Shown here: positions 13,946 to 26,171 of the stretch, in pieces
How positions within the stretch are numbered: position 1 is the stretch's first letter
Layout: each line of letters starts with the position of its first letter
From: Xestospongia bergquistia
Lineage: Eukaryota > Porifera > Demospongiae > Haplosclerida > Petrosiidae
Direction of reading: 5' to 3'
Assembly: GCA_963965975.1 (NCBI GenBank)
Contig: OZ014414.1
Coordinates: 1,116,001 to 1,180,000, forward strand
DNA length: 64,000 nucleotides
Translations under genes and position numbers: made by a program
Notes under the pieces: model-generated
Databases searched by the model: none
What the model was told of the DNA's origin: nothing
The model's input: only the letters and a program-made list of their open reading frames with translations

Positions 13946-14201
13946 ACATGTGACCATAAATGTGAAAATGGTTCCCAATGTGCAAACGAATTTTAAAAAA
14001 ATTGGTTGTATAGAAACAGTTGCTATGCATCCATCTTGAGGAGGAAGTCAATGTATTCATAAAGGATAATCATTGAACGTGTCACATACTGACTTTGGAT
14101 AACTTCCTGTTTAAGATGGCTGCATAGCAACAATTTATACACAAGTGTTCACTCGAAATTTGTTTGAGTGGTAGGTACTATTTTTGTATTTATGGTCACA
14201 T
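13946..14201. mobile_element. Foldback MITE-like element, copy 2
   Basis: About 256 bases with terminal inverted repeats: catgtgaccataaatgtgaa at the left end and tttgtatttatggtcacatg at the right. Internal mirrored blocks are tgctatgcatccatcttgag and aagatggctgcatagcaaca. The ends and inner blocks match copy 1. No coding capacity. Confidence 0.75.
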
Positions 14202-17200
14202 GTGTTTGTTTATATTTTATTATGCATTTGCTAGATGAGTTGTACTGGTAGACAGAGCAATGAAGTGTTTGTGGAGAACTCTTTGCAGTTATTTTGGTCC
14301 ATTTACTTCAGGTTTTTTTGCACATAAGAGATTATTATAATAGAACATCTGTTCATATAATTAGAACTGTAATTTAGAATTTTCACATGAAAGATGACTG
14401 ACTTCTCAAGGTGAAAATTATTACTTATTAAATCCTCAAAGGTGTGTAATTTGAAGTGTGTGGAACGTATGCCATTGAAAATGTATGGAGTTTTCTAGCT
14501 TGCTACTTTCTTGTAGCGCTAGAGAGCAAATTTCATATATAAAATGCACGTTTTCAAGCTGAATCGATTGGTGCAAATTCCAAGTAGATAGCACGTAAAA
14601 CGGCAAAGTTATTCACATGTCTGTGTGGCTCTTCTCAACTCGGACATTCTATAGTCTTCTTCCAGCTTTTATCATATATGTTAGAGTATGAACATTTCTT
14701 GTTTTTATATTTTTAATACTCACAGCAAAGAGCAATAACTATGTTCTTCCTTACAAATTGAAATGGGTTAATTTGATTGCAATGTAATAAATAATAAAGA
14801 TAAATGGTATGGTAGAGTCTTTACGATTTTCTCTCTCTTAGTAGTACTGTGATATATTTGCTAGATATGAGGCAATATTATTCTTTTAATTTAATTGTTA
14901 ATCTCACTGATGGGTTTTAATTGTCATGTGATTAATTGAGATTTATTAAAACAAATTGAAAATGTAGATAATGAAAGCTATCATAAAGGCAATAGTACTT
15001 GTAAAAGATCCATGATTAAATAGCTTGGCAATTCAGATTTGGCAAATTATCATAAATTTATAACGATTTATATTAAGTATTTAAATTGTATGTTAAAATA
15101 TTGCCACATCAATGTTTGTGATAGTTCTATAATAGGATATTGTTATTAATAACTAATAAGGTATTAGTAATTAATTACATGTACCTTAAATGGTCCATTA
15201 GTCTTAACATAAACAGCAAGCGGATGTAATCATTGATTCAAGTATTTAATGTTCAGATATTTATGGAAATATGTTTACTTGTAATGTTAGAGTGATAAAG
15301 CAAATAATTGACTTGGAATGAAACGAATGTCCATCAAATACCTCACTGTATAATTAGATTGGTTGATCAAACCTGTGGACAGGTTCCAACACAACTTGAA
15401 TATTGTCATAGATGTTATGATATTGCATTAGTTTGAAACATCCTTTGTTACCTATGCTATTTATCAAGTTGTCATGCAGTGATAGTGAGCACTACCACTG
15501 TAAGAAAACTTGCTGAATACAAAGACAAGGCTAATAATATTATGGTATTTGCTATAACTCAACTATAACTGCAGGAGGGCTCTGCACGCATGCACTTTAG
15601 TACTTTCATGAAGTTAAGTATTAAGCTAGTAAAGGTTAAATTGTATTACCCTCATAGTTTATGGTTAAAATATTCAACATTGCATCAAATGCTACATGTT
15701 ACTGATGTTATCTTCCAAACCTGGCGAGAAGACTGTTAAAACAATAACTAGTATGGTTTGATGGGGAACTTTAGAGTTTATTACATTATTAACTAGACAT
15801 TATTTAACAGAAGAGCTTGTATGAACTGATGTTGTTGGTAAAGTTCTTTATTCAGTTTAATTGAAAGGAAAGGAACAATTAATTCTATTAGACATGTCAA
15901 TCCATGGCTTGAGTATGGCACATATCTCGACAAACAACATTATATATTATACAATAAAATTATATAATGGACTTATGCCATATTTGTCTTGTTGATATCC
16001 TCCAAACCTGGTGAGAAGACTTTTTAAACAATATACAGTAAGGTTTGATGGGGAATATTTTCAACTTATCACATTATATGACTAGACTATTACCATTTGT
16101 AGACAACATATTAATATTATGTCACTGGATAATTTAATTATCATCTAGTTGTATGGTTGTAGATCAATTCAGTTTCCATTAGTGACATATTAAATGATCT
16201 TGGTAGTAAAATGTAATGATCAAATACCAAATATCTAGCTCTTTCTAATACTTTGAGAATAGGTACATAAATAGAGTCTATGTTTTTAAAATAATGATTG
16301 TCATTACCAGAACAACAATTCGTTATCAATAAACATTGCATATGACTTCAGTAAATAAAACCATTCTCACTTTAGGAGTATCTTTTAAATCATACATTGT
16401 TATTGAATGGTAATGTCATATTATACTATCTCAGTATTATCTGTATATGTATTGAACTTGGTTATCTGTCTTTCCTTTCATAATTAAACCTTACACTATA
16501 TCTCTCTGTCATGAATTTGAGATGTACTCTATTGCATTAGCTGAGTAAGTATCTTAAGACTTGACATAGCTATTTTAAATGTGTGTTTCTCTTTTTGGAC
16601 TCTTCCTGTCTGGTAATTTAATTAGAATCAAGTGTTGAATCCTTTGTTATAAAACTTGTATATTGTAAGTGAGGCTTCTGTTGTGCAATTAATCCTATGT
16701 TATAAAACTTGTATATTGTAAGTGAAGCTTCTATTATTCCATTAATAAACTAGGTTAGCTCTTGTATAACTATAACTGTACTTGTGAAAATGTAATCATC
16801 ATGCACTTGTTGTACACATTTCTCCAAACTAAGTCTGAAACTTAAGAAATGTTTGATTAGTATCATGGGAACTCAATTATTTGCATGTCTTCTTTATAGT
16901 AAACAGGATGCACATTAGTTATAATGATGTTTAATCAAATTAGGCTGTTAAAAGCACTCTTTCAACCAATCAGATTGTTGACACAAATGGTCATCAGGAA
17001 TTAATTACTCTCTACTATTATAGATACAACAATATATGACTATGCAATACATGTTTAGGTTGAATTAGACTTCATCAACCTAACTTGTATGTTATCTCAC
17101 ATTTTGCAAGTCTTGGTTACAAGTGTTCTTCTTAGTTCTTTGCTGTTATTTCTTCATTATGTTCTTACATTGCTATAAAAGGCACATTCTACTGTTTCTT

Positions 17201-17449
17201 AACTTTTTTGCTGAAGGTAGAGAATACTTGCACAAGTCGTCTTTAATCTAGAAATGATTTTCACTTTATATGGGATTTCTAATTTACTACTTTCCTGAAC
17301 AGCTAGCACTTTAGTTTTTACATATTTTAAGCAAAGTTTACAAAACGTATTAAATGGAACACACCACTCCTCTCTATTTTCTTACTAATCAAGAGTTATG
17401 ACTCAAATTGGACAGACTCTTTAATTATTTAAAGCACAATTTATTGAAA

Positions 17450-17495
17450 ATTATATCCTTGTAACAGTGCTACAACAATCAGAAAGAATTTGATA
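17450..17495 (-). pseudogene. Relic signal-peptide exon at the left edge of the cluster
   Basis: On the - strand this matches the signal-peptide exon of the cluster genes over about 40 bases, but the start codon is ATC instead of ATG and the cysteine and splice-donor part is degraded. The flanking sequence (tttgacaatgaactgttcaaagaaat, tcacactggatacagactaaataagag) is the same 5' flank as in the functional copies. I see no partner exons to its left. It marks the original extent of the array. Confidence 0.6.
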
Positions 17496-18287
17496 TTGAA
17501 ATCACAGTCTTTGACAATGAACTGTTCAAAGAAATCCTCACAAATGTTTATGTAATCACACTGGATACAGACTAAATAAGAGTGTTGCTTACATACTATA
17601 AACTGTTAACATGTTGTTTATAGTATCAATTTATTGGCATGTAGAGGCTTACTTGTATTCAATTGTCAATAAAAAATGGCATCTTTCCTTTTTGCATGGA
17701 ATGTAATTAATTAAGAGGTTATACCTATTTTGTACTTGTTTAGTTTCAGGAGATAAGATCGCTTTTAATATCATAATTTATGACAGAGAATGTTGCTTTT
17801 GTTAGGTTAAGTGACTTGTTTCTTTTTGTTTTCTTAACACATATGTTGGATTAAAGTTATACCAAAGGCTTGAATTATACTGACAATTAGTGACATATCC
17901 TTCTTAGAAGAGAAATCAATAGCTCATAGCATGGAACTGTCACTTTCAAGTTAAAACAGTATCAGACAAGCAACTATAACTAGTAATCTCTTGACAATAC
18001 TTGGAATTTAACGTAAAGCTTGCTTTAAATTTTAATAAACAAAACATTTTTGTTTATGATTTGACTTCAGTGTACTGTAGACATTATTTATGACTGATGT
18101 TACTTTTGATTAGCATAATTATTATCATCAATGAAATGAAAAAAATTGTGAAAAAAAATTAACAAAATTAGAAACAAATACTAATACTATGTTTGGCCTA
18201 ATTAACAAATATAAAAAAAGCCTTTAAAAATTGAGAGAGTTATTATTTGAAACGTTGTTCCAATCCATGAATCAAGGCATGTGGTTA

Positions 18288-19099
18288 TTATTTAAAACCT
18301 AAAGGAAAATACCAAAAAACAATATCTTAAATATACTAAAACCTTTATAACTTACATGTTCTGCAGAATGCAAAGTAGACATCCCAGTATCCTAAAAAGT
18401 GGATAAAAATTAAATATGTGTTGTAACATTTTTGCACATATATTACAAATTAGTACTATTTAACATACCATATTTGCGACCACAACAGAAGCAATTAGTA
18501 CAGACCCTCCAGTAGAAAAATTTTTTCTTATAATAACCTTTAAAAAGATATATTGCTTAATAGTATATAAAGCAACATGACTTACATCTCCAACACAAGG
18601 CATAAGCAGCAAACCCTATAAAAATCATATGACATAATTATCTTAATATTTTATTATATACCGTATGCATTAGGTTTGGTACAGATGCAACGTATACAGG
18701 GTATATATGAAATATGCCCCTCTGAAGACACATCTATATGAGAAATAATAATATCAAAGCAAATAATGTAGAAAATAATTTGCATTGAAAGATAAAATAA
18801 TATATATTAAAGAATAGATATAGATCTTGATGAATAACATATATGTGAAAATCTTAAATACAATAGCCGATCTACCTTTGTCTTCTTTTTTTTCAAGTGG
18901 ATCCTCTGCATTATCAACAAGTTTGTCAAAGTCTTGACTAATTTTGTCATCTGCAGTTTCTCCTATATTTCTGTCATCTGCAGTTTCTCCTATAAAAGAT
19001 ATAAAAGTTTCATGAGAGCTTATTATAATGTTTACCAAATTGTGGTATGTCACAATATGCAAGACAGAACAGTGCTACAAGAACCAGAAGAAATTTCAT
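18288..19099 (-). CDS. Two-module CxxC secreted protein, subfamily 1, copy 1
   Basis: Family not recognised. There are seven exons on the - strand: 19099-19036, 18989-18876, 18733-18662, 18615-18586, 18537-18469, 18391-18356, 18298-18288, giving 396 nt and 131 residues. Exon 1 is a signal peptide (MKFLLVLVALFCLAYC). Exon 2 is an acidic spacer with two GETADD repeats. Exons 3-4 form module 1 (CIRCIC, then YALCWRC across the junction). Exons 5-7 form module 2 (CTNCFCC, then FAFCRTC). The last exon adds only C-F-K and TAA. Inferred to be an extracellular protein held by disulfides or metal ions. Exon 2 carries a 27-base duplication that includes a splice acceptor. A TATA box lies at 19193-19200. 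Confidence 0.8.
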
Positions 19100-19192
19100 A
19101 TTGAAATCGCAGTCTTTGACAGCAAACTATTGAAGAAAATTGTCACAAATGCCTCTGTAATCACACTGGATACAGACTAAAGAAGAGTGTTA

Positions 19193-19200
19193 CTTATATA
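19193..19200 (-). promoter_or_regulatory. TATA box of copy 1
   Basis: TATATAAG on the - strand, about 95 bases before the ATG. It sits in a block (TATATAAG, then ACACTCTTC) conserved across the cluster. Confidence 0.6.
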
Positions 19201-19817
19201 CAAGAAGCTGTTTACAAATTAGTCATAATATGGTATTCCAATTATATCTATTTATGAAGATGTAAAAGCTTACTTGTAATCCAATGCTAACTAAGAAGTA
19301 TTGCTTCTTTCCTTTTTGAAATATAATTAAGAGGAGACAGGTTATACATGTTTTGTACTTGTTCTGATTCAGGGAATGAGATGGCTTCTAATGTCATAAC
19401 TTATGACAGTGAATGCTATATTGTTAGATAAAGTGATTCCTTCCTTTTTTTTGCTATGTTATCACATGTTTTGTTAATTTACGCAAAGCTTTCAATTGTG
19501 TTGACAATTAGTGACATGTCCTTGTTAGAAATAGAAACCAATAGCTCATAGCTCACAGCATGGAACTGCCACTTTCAAGTTAAAACAGTATCAAATAAAC
19601 AAATATAATTAATAATCTCTTGACAATATTTGAATGTTTAACTTAAAGCTTGATTTAAAATTTTATTAATGAAAACAAGAAAAATGTGAAAATCGGCAGC
19701 AAAATAAAAACATACCAATACTATATTTGGCCTAAGCAATCTATATAATAAAGCCTAAAAAGTTTTAGTGAGTTATTACTTAATACATTGTTCCAATCCA
19801 TGAATCAAAGCATGTGA

Positions 19818-20622
19818 CTAATATTTACCTAAAGTGAAAGACAAAAGCAATGTTCTAAATGAATTGAAACATTTATAACTTACATTTTCTGCAGAATGCA
19901 TAGCGGACATCCCAGATTCCTAAATAATAGATATAAATTAAATATGTGCTGTAACATTTTTGTACATATATTACACATTAGTACTATTTAACATACCAAA
20001 TTTGCGACCACAACAGTAGCAATTACGGCAGATCCTCCAAAATCTTTTTCTGTAATCAAAACCTATAAAAAGATATGTTGCTTAATAGTATATAATACAA
20101 CATGACTTACATCTCCAACAGAAGGCATAAGCAGCATATCCTATAAAAATTATATGACATAATTATCTTAATATTTTATTATATACCATATGCATTAGTT
20201 TTGGTACAGATGCAGCGGTTACAGGTTATATATCGAATATACCCCTCTGAAGACACATCTATATAAGAAATAATAATATCAAAGTAAATAATGTAGAAAA
20301 TAATGTGCATTGAAAGATAAAATAATATAATATTAAAGAATAGATATAGATCTTGATGAATAACATATATGTGAAAATCTTAAATACAATAGCCAATCTA
20401 CCTTTGTCTTCTTTTTCAAGTGGATCTTCTTCATTATCAACAAGTTTGTCAAAGTCTTGACTAATTTTGTCATCTGCAGTTTCTCCTATAATTTTGTCAT
20501 CTGCAGTTTCTCCTATAAAAGATATAAAAGTTTCATGAGAGCTTATTATATTGTTTACCAAATTGTGGTATGTCACAATATGCAAGACAGAACAGTGCTA
20601 CAAGAACCAGAAGGAATTTCAT
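19818..20622 (-). CDS. Two-module CxxC secreted protein, subfamily 1, copy 2
   Basis: The exons are 20622-20559, 20512-20402, 20258-20187, 20140-20111, 20062-19997, 19919-19884, 19828-19818; 390 nt, 129 residues. The signal peptide is like that of copy 1. The acidic exon again carries a doubled GETADDKI unit with a second potential splice acceptor 27 bases inside it, so two isoforms differing by nine residues are possible. Module 1 contains CNRCIC and YAFCWRC; module 2 contains CRNCYCC and YAFCRKC. Function unknown. It heads the first of the two segmental blocks (the equivalents are copy 4 and copy 6). Confidence 0.8.
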
Positions 20623-20716
20623 ATTGAAAGCACAGTCTTTGACAGTAAACTATAAAAGAAAGTTCTCAAAAAGTGTCTTTATAATCACACTGGATATAGA
20701 GTATAGAGGAGCTTTA

Positions 20717-20724
20717 CTTATATA
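20717..20724 (-). promoter_or_regulatory. TATA box of copy 2
   Basis: TATATAAG on the - strand, about 95 bases upstream of the ATG, at the same relative place as in the other copies. Confidence 0.55.
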
Positions 20725-20799
20725 CAAAACGTTGTTTACAAGTTAGTCATAATATCGTTTAGTTTACATGTAGAAGCTTACTATATGTAATTATTAATC

Positions 20800-22640
20800 A
20801 AATAATGGAAATGTTGAGGTTTACTATATTCAATTGTTACTCAATAAGTGGACATGTAGAGGTTTACTATATTCAATTATGGACAAAAAGCTAAGGCATC
20901 TTTCCTGTTTGGAATGTAATTAAAAGGAAACAAGTCATACCTGTTTTGTATGTTTTCTGTTTCAGAGAATAACATCGCAACTAATCTTGTAATTTAAGAC
21001 AGGGAATGTTGCTGTTGTTAGATAAGGTGATTTCCTTCTTTTTTTTTGTTTTCTTATCATATATGTTTGGTTAATTTATGTAAAGCTATTAATTGTGTTG
21101 ACAATTAGTAACATATCCTTGTTAGATAGAGAAACTTATAGCTCATAGTATATCAAACAAACAGTATCAGACAATCAAGTAAACTAGTAATCTCTTGACT
21201 ATATTTCAAAATTTAAATAGTTCTTCTGATATCTATGTTAAATAAAATGGTATATGATTTATGCGTTATTTATTTAACAAATAGACATAACAATACGTTT
21301 TTAAAAAAGTAAATGAACAAACCAAACTTTCTCAATAAAAGGATAAGATAAAACAATATATGTGACTTTTGAATTATATATCATATTTCAGTCTAAAATA
21401 ACAAGTAAATACTGACTTAGGTGTATATAATAACCAATTCAATTTTGGAGTAAATAAGTTCTTACTTTTATATCTTCTAATAATATTATAACAAACTTAT
21501 CAATAATAATATACTTTGATGAGTGTTTGGGGGATTTTGAATACCTATATCAAATACTATAATAGCAAACATATCACTAACTTTCCCACAAACATTGTCA
21601 TTTGTATAAAGTATATCATGACTGAATTAAGAAATAAATGTCATTTTACTGATTAACCACATACATCTGCTAAGTTTTCTATTGTGTCTGCATATGTTAC
21701 CAAATAATTATTAACATTCACTTCATGAGTGAGGATTACAGTACTTACTTTGTGTGCGTGTCTGCTTATCTGGTTCAAAAACAAACGTAACACAGTAAAG
21801 TTTATTATTCCTAAAACCTGTCATTGCCCTAACCTCAACATGCTATTGACTTTGCATGTTGTGCATAGCTTAGCTGAAACTAATACCCTGTAATGATTTT
21901 TAGTATATGGACATAGCAAACAGCTGACTTAAAATCTCGTTACTATCAGTAAAGTTTATTATTCCTAAAACTTGTCATTGCCCTAACCTCGATATGCTAT
22001 ACACATTGTATGTTATGTGTAGCTTAGCTGAAACTAATAATGATTTTTTAGTATATGGACATAGCAAGCAGTTGACTTAAAATCTCGTTACTATCATACA
22101 CATCAAGTATGTTAAATATCCACATGATTTTGTGAGTGTTATCAAATCAGGACTGTTCCTTCAAAATATAATTAATCAAACACCTTTAAATTAAGTTATA
22201 AGATGTCTTTCATCAAGATCAGGGCTGTTATAAATGTTCACTATTGTAATTATGTTAAAGATTTAAGACAAGTTATATGCCATCCATGTTCATACAGCAT
22301 AACATGATTTTGTGTGTGGCATCAATCTTATATAATTAAACTTGACTGTCCAGTGTGTGGGTGAGGACTACAGTACTTGCTTTGCATGTGCCTGTACCTG
22401 CTAGTACATTTTGAACAATAGTGCTTACAGCTACAAAAGTTGACAAAGTATATCAATAATCCACATGATTTTTTGTGTTATCAAATCTGGTCCTTTAATT
22501 AGAGATTTGACTTCAGTGTACTGTAGACATATATGACTGATATTACTTTTTATTAACATAATTGTTAACAATGGAATGAAGAAAAAATGTAAAATAAGTA
22601 ACGAAATAAGAAAAAAACCCAACACTATATTTGGCCTAAA
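20800..22640. repeat. Spacer repeat of the segmental block, copy a
   Basis: There is no gene here. The region is duplicated with about 90 percent or better apparent identity at roughly 29.0-30.8 kb and 35.9-37.1 kb plus 37.6-37.9 kb. Landmark shared blocks are gtgtttgggggattttgaat and gttatatgccatccatgttc. It also holds an internal duplication: the block with cctgtcattgccctaacctc at about 21.8 kb recurs near 21.97 kb. Confidence 0.75.
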
Positions 22641-22718
22641 TAACATATATGTATAAAATTAAAAGTTTGAGAGTTATTACTTGATATGTTTTTCCAATTC
22701 ATGAATCGAAGCATGTGT

Positions 22719-23486
22719 CTAACAGCTACGACCTAAAGCAAAACAATAACTTAAATATATTAAAACATTTATAACTTACATTTTCTACAGAATGCATAGT
22801 AGGCATCATAGATACCTAAAGAATGATTAACAATTAAATATGTGTTGTAGTATTTTCTACATGTATTGTACATTAGTACTATTTAACATACCAAATGTAC
22901 GACCACAACAATAGCAACCAGAGCAAATCCTCCAGACACCAGTGATACCATGACCTATAAAAAGTTGAAATGGTTAATAGTATATAAAGCAACATGACTT
23001 ACATCGGTAACACAAGGCATAAGCAGCATATCCTATAAAAATCATATGTTATAGTAATCTCAACATTTTATTGTATACCATATGCATTAGTTTTGGTACA
23101 GATGCAGTGTGTACAGGCAATAGTTTGATACAGCTGCGAAGTCACATCTATATGAGAAATAATGAGATGAATGCAAATAATGCATAAAAAATAATGTACA
23201 TTAAAAAAAGAGGAATAAACATTAATGAATTGATGTGCATATGATGAATAGCATATATGTGGAAATCTTAAATACAATAGTCAATTTACCTTTGTCTTCA
23301 CTTATTACAAGTGGGTTCTCTGCATTATCAACAAGTGTGTCAAAGTCTTGACTAATTTTGTCATCTGCAGTTTCTCCTATAAAAGATATTAAAGTTTAAT
23401 GAGAGCTTGTTATATTGCTTACCAAATTGTTGTGTGTGACAATAAGCAAGACAGAACAGTGCTACAAGTACCAGAAGGAATTTCAT
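22719..23486 (-). CDS. Two-module CxxC secreted protein, subfamily 1, copy 3 (variant b)
   Basis: The exons are 23486-23423, 23376-23290, 23147-23079, 23032-23003, 22954-22892, 22815-22780, 22732-22719; 363 nt, 120 residues. Variant b differs from copies 1-2 in its shorter acidic exon (one GETADDKI unit, then NPLVISEDK), in CTHCIC and YALCYRC in module 1, and in CSGCYCC in module 2. A longer last exon ends C-R-S-C-stop, adding one more cysteine at the C-terminus. A TATAAG lies at 23580-23585. Its near twin is copy 5. Confidence 0.8.
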
Positions 23487-23579
23487 ATTGAAAGCAGAGT
23501 CCTTGACAGCAAGCTTTTAAAGAAAATACTCACAACTATTCATGTAATTGGACTGGATACTGACTAAAGAAGTGTGTTT

Positions 23580-23585
23580 CTTATA
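23580..23585 (-). promoter_or_regulatory. TATA box of copy 3
   Basis: TATAAG on the - strand, about 95 bases upstream of the ATG, inside the conserved 5' flank. Confidence 0.5.
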
Positions 23586-24190
23586 CAAAAAGCTGTTTAC
23601 AAGTTAGTCATAATATGGAATTCCAATTATGTCTAAATATGGGCATGTAGACCGTTACTTGTAATCCATTGTTAGCAAAGAACTATGGCATCTTTCCCTT
23701 TTTAAATGTAATTAAGAGGGCACAGGTTATAATTGTTTTGTACTTGTTTTGACCCAGGAAATAAGACAACTTCTAATGCTATAATTTATGACAGGGAATG
23801 TTGCTTTGTTAGATAAGATGACTTTCTCCTTTTTTCTTGTTTTCTTATTGTTTACATTTGGTTAATTTATACCAAAACTATTATTGTATTGACAATTAGT
23901 GACATGTACTTGTTATATAATGAAACCAATAGCTCGTAGCTCATAGCATGCAATTGCCACTTTCAAGTTAAAACAGTATTAGACAAACAACTATAACTAG
24001 TAATCTCTTGACCATACTTGGAAGTTTAGCTTAAAGCTTGCTTTTAATTTTTATCAATGATAACAATAAAATGAGAAAATAATAACAAAATCAAAAAAGA
24101 TACCAATACTAATGTGATCTAACTAACCTATATAAATAACTGAAAACGTTTGAGAGAGTTATTACTTGATATGTTGTTCCAATTCACGAA

Positions 24191-25105
24191 TCAAACATAG
24201 TGATGACCTGAATCAAAATGCACAAACAATATTGAAACATTTATAACTTACAGCTTCTACAGAAATCATATAGTAGGTATCATAGATACCTAAAGAACGG
24301 ATAACAATTAAATATGAGTTGCAGCATTTTGTATCTATACTCTGGGTTTTATCTACTGGGGTGGGGGGGAGGGAAGCTTCCCCCCCAAAATCAGTAACTT
24401 CCCACCAAAAAAATTTACAGTGATTGACATTGTATTAATGAAAAAAAAGTAACAAGTATTTAAATTAACAATAAATTCAGTAACATATCATCATCATCAC
24501 AAAATCAAGATTACAGGTGCTACTTATGTAAACTAGGTTACACCTGAGGCGATAAAGACTACTGGCATATTAAATAATACTAATCTACAATATTATTGTA
24601 GATTAGTATTATTTAATATGCCATATCAACGACCACAACAGTAGTAACTATAGCAGTATTTACTTGTGTAATTGTAACCTATTAAAGTTAAAATGGTTAA
24701 TAGTATATAAAGCCACATGGCATACATCTATAACTCAGGACATAAGCAATATACTCTATAAAAATCATATAAATATAATAATATTTTACCATATACCATA
24801 CGCATTTATCTTAGTATAGATACAATGTGTATAGGTTATAGCTCAATACAAGTGTGAAGTCACATCTAATAATAACATCGAAGCAAATATTACAGAAACA
24901 TTACAAATATTGCTTCACTTTTTGCAGGAAGCTCCTCTTCAACTTCTACTAATGTATGAAAGTCTTGACTAATTTTGTCATCTGTAGTTTCTTCTATAAA
25001 GGATACTAAACTTTAATGAGAACTTATTTTGTTGCTTACCAAATTGGGGCATCTCACAGTATGCAAGACAGAACAGTGCTACAAGAACCAGATTAGGAAT
25101 TTCAT
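24191..25105 (-). pseudogene. Decayed CxxC secreted protein gene, copy D
   Basis: All seven exons can still be traced, but the gene is broken. The signal exon has two extra bases (gattagg instead of gaagg) that bring a TAG into frame. The exon 3 equivalent has a TGA stop after DVTSHLY. The exon 4 donor has changed, and exon 5 reads a stop right after YYCCGR. An extra block of about 220 bases with a G-run/C-run hairpin and a 59-base perfect palindrome interrupts the intron before exon 5. Copy H at 32.3-33.2 kb shares the lesions that I checked in both (the signal-exon insertion and the exon 3 stop), so decay came before duplication. Confidence 0.85.
24564..24622. repeat. Perfect 59-base palindrome
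   Basis: Two 29-base arms around a single central base. The right arm is the ordinary intron/donor sequence seen in the other copies (attagta.tatttaa.at.cc); the left arm is its exact inverted copy. An identical palindrome is at 32652-32710. Confidence 0.9.
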
Positions 25106-25721
25106 ATTAAAATCCCAGTCTTTGACACCGAACTATTAAAGGAAACTCTTACAAATGTCTATTTAATCCCAGTGGATACAGACTAAAGAAGAGTGTTGTT
25201 TATGTACTAGAAGTTGTTTACAAGTTGTTTATAATATCATTTTGCTGACATGTAGACACTTGCTTGTTTTAATTGCTAAGAAAGAACTATGGTATCTTTC
25301 CTTTTAGGAATGTAATTAGGAGGAAACAACAGGTTATACCTGTTTGTGCTTGTTCAATTTCAGGAGATAAGATCACTTTTAATTTCATAATTTATGACAG
25401 AGAATGTTGCTTTTGTTAGATAAGTGACTTCTTTCTTTTTGTTTTCTTACCACATATGTTGGGTTAAAATTATACCAAAGGCATGAATTATATTGGCAAT
25501 TAGTGACATATCCATCTTAGAAGAGAAAGCTATAGCTCATAGCTCATAGTGTGCAACTGCCAAGTTAAAATCACACAAAAAACTATAACTATCAATCTCT
25601 TAACCATATTTGGAATTTTAACTTAACATTTGCTTTAAATTATAATAAACAAAACATTTTTGTTTATGATTTGAAGTCAGTGTACTGTAGACATTTATAA
25701 AAAATTTACTAGTGTATACGA

Positions 25722-25950
25722 TTAAAGCAAGATTGGAGTCTACAAATAGTTCTGAAAAAGTACAAACACAAAGTCTTCTTTAAATTCTTGATGATCTTAT
25801 TGGACCAGCAGCAGTTGTTGCCAAATGTATTGCTACGCAACTATCAACTCTTACTGGTAAGTTATACATGTACATAATCAAAGATGGGAGACAAAATCCT
25901 TTCCATGGACTGATCAAAATGTTGGCTTACTTTTGATTAACATAATTATT
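25722..25950 (+). pseudogene. Captured exon-like fragment (LGGP motif), copy 1, with stop
   Basis: On the + strand a stretch similar to that at 33805-34025 would encode a peptide like KVQTQSLL, ending at TAA where the other copy has GAA. It then continues in frame with LDDLIGPAAVVAKC and ends at a perfect donor (ACTG|GTAAGT). It runs opposite to the surrounding genes and looks like one exon of an unrelated gene. A faint likeness to the LGGP region of strawberry-notch proteins is only a guess. Confidence 0.45.
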
Positions 25951-26073
25951 ATCATCAATGAAATGAAGAAATAATGAGAAATAAGTAACAAAGTCATAAA
26001 CAAATACCAATATAACTAACTAACAAATATAAAAAAAACTATAAGTTCCATGAGAGCTTACTATGTTGTTTAC

Positions 26074-26137
26074 CAAATTGTGGTGAGTCACAATATGCAA
26101 GACAGAGCAGTGCTACAAGAACCAGAAGGAATTTCAT
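26074..26137 (-). pseudogene. Orphan signal-peptide exon E
   Basis: A full 64-base exon 1 with ATG, an intact signal peptide (MKFLLVLVALLCLAYC) and a GT donor. No exons 2-7 follow before the next gene, copy D. Its TATA block at 27478-27485 is 1.3 kb away because a hairpin element is inserted between them. Copy I at 34162-34225 is the same without the insertion. Confidence 0.75.
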
Positions 26138-26171
26138 ATTGAAAGCAGTATCTTCGACAGCAAGCTATTAA

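Larger units (their letters stand above)
12379..17449. other. Intergenic region between the MAP3K gene and the secreted-protein cluster
   Basis: I find no coding gene that I can support. The stretch holds the MAP3K 3' flank, two foldback elements (13146-13370 and 13946-14201), and a diverged direct duplication at about 15710-15800 and 16000-16095 (core aaacctgg.gagaagact, then ggtttgatggggaa). There is also a two-unit tandem repeat at about 16640-16735 (core gttataaaacttgtatattg). Short reading frames here have no recognisable motifs. Confidence 0.6.

Noticed and set aside
18754-20585. Long - strand frames covering exon 2 with flanking intron
   Set aside because: They read through splice sites. 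The exon model with signal peptide and consistent phases explains the conserved part.
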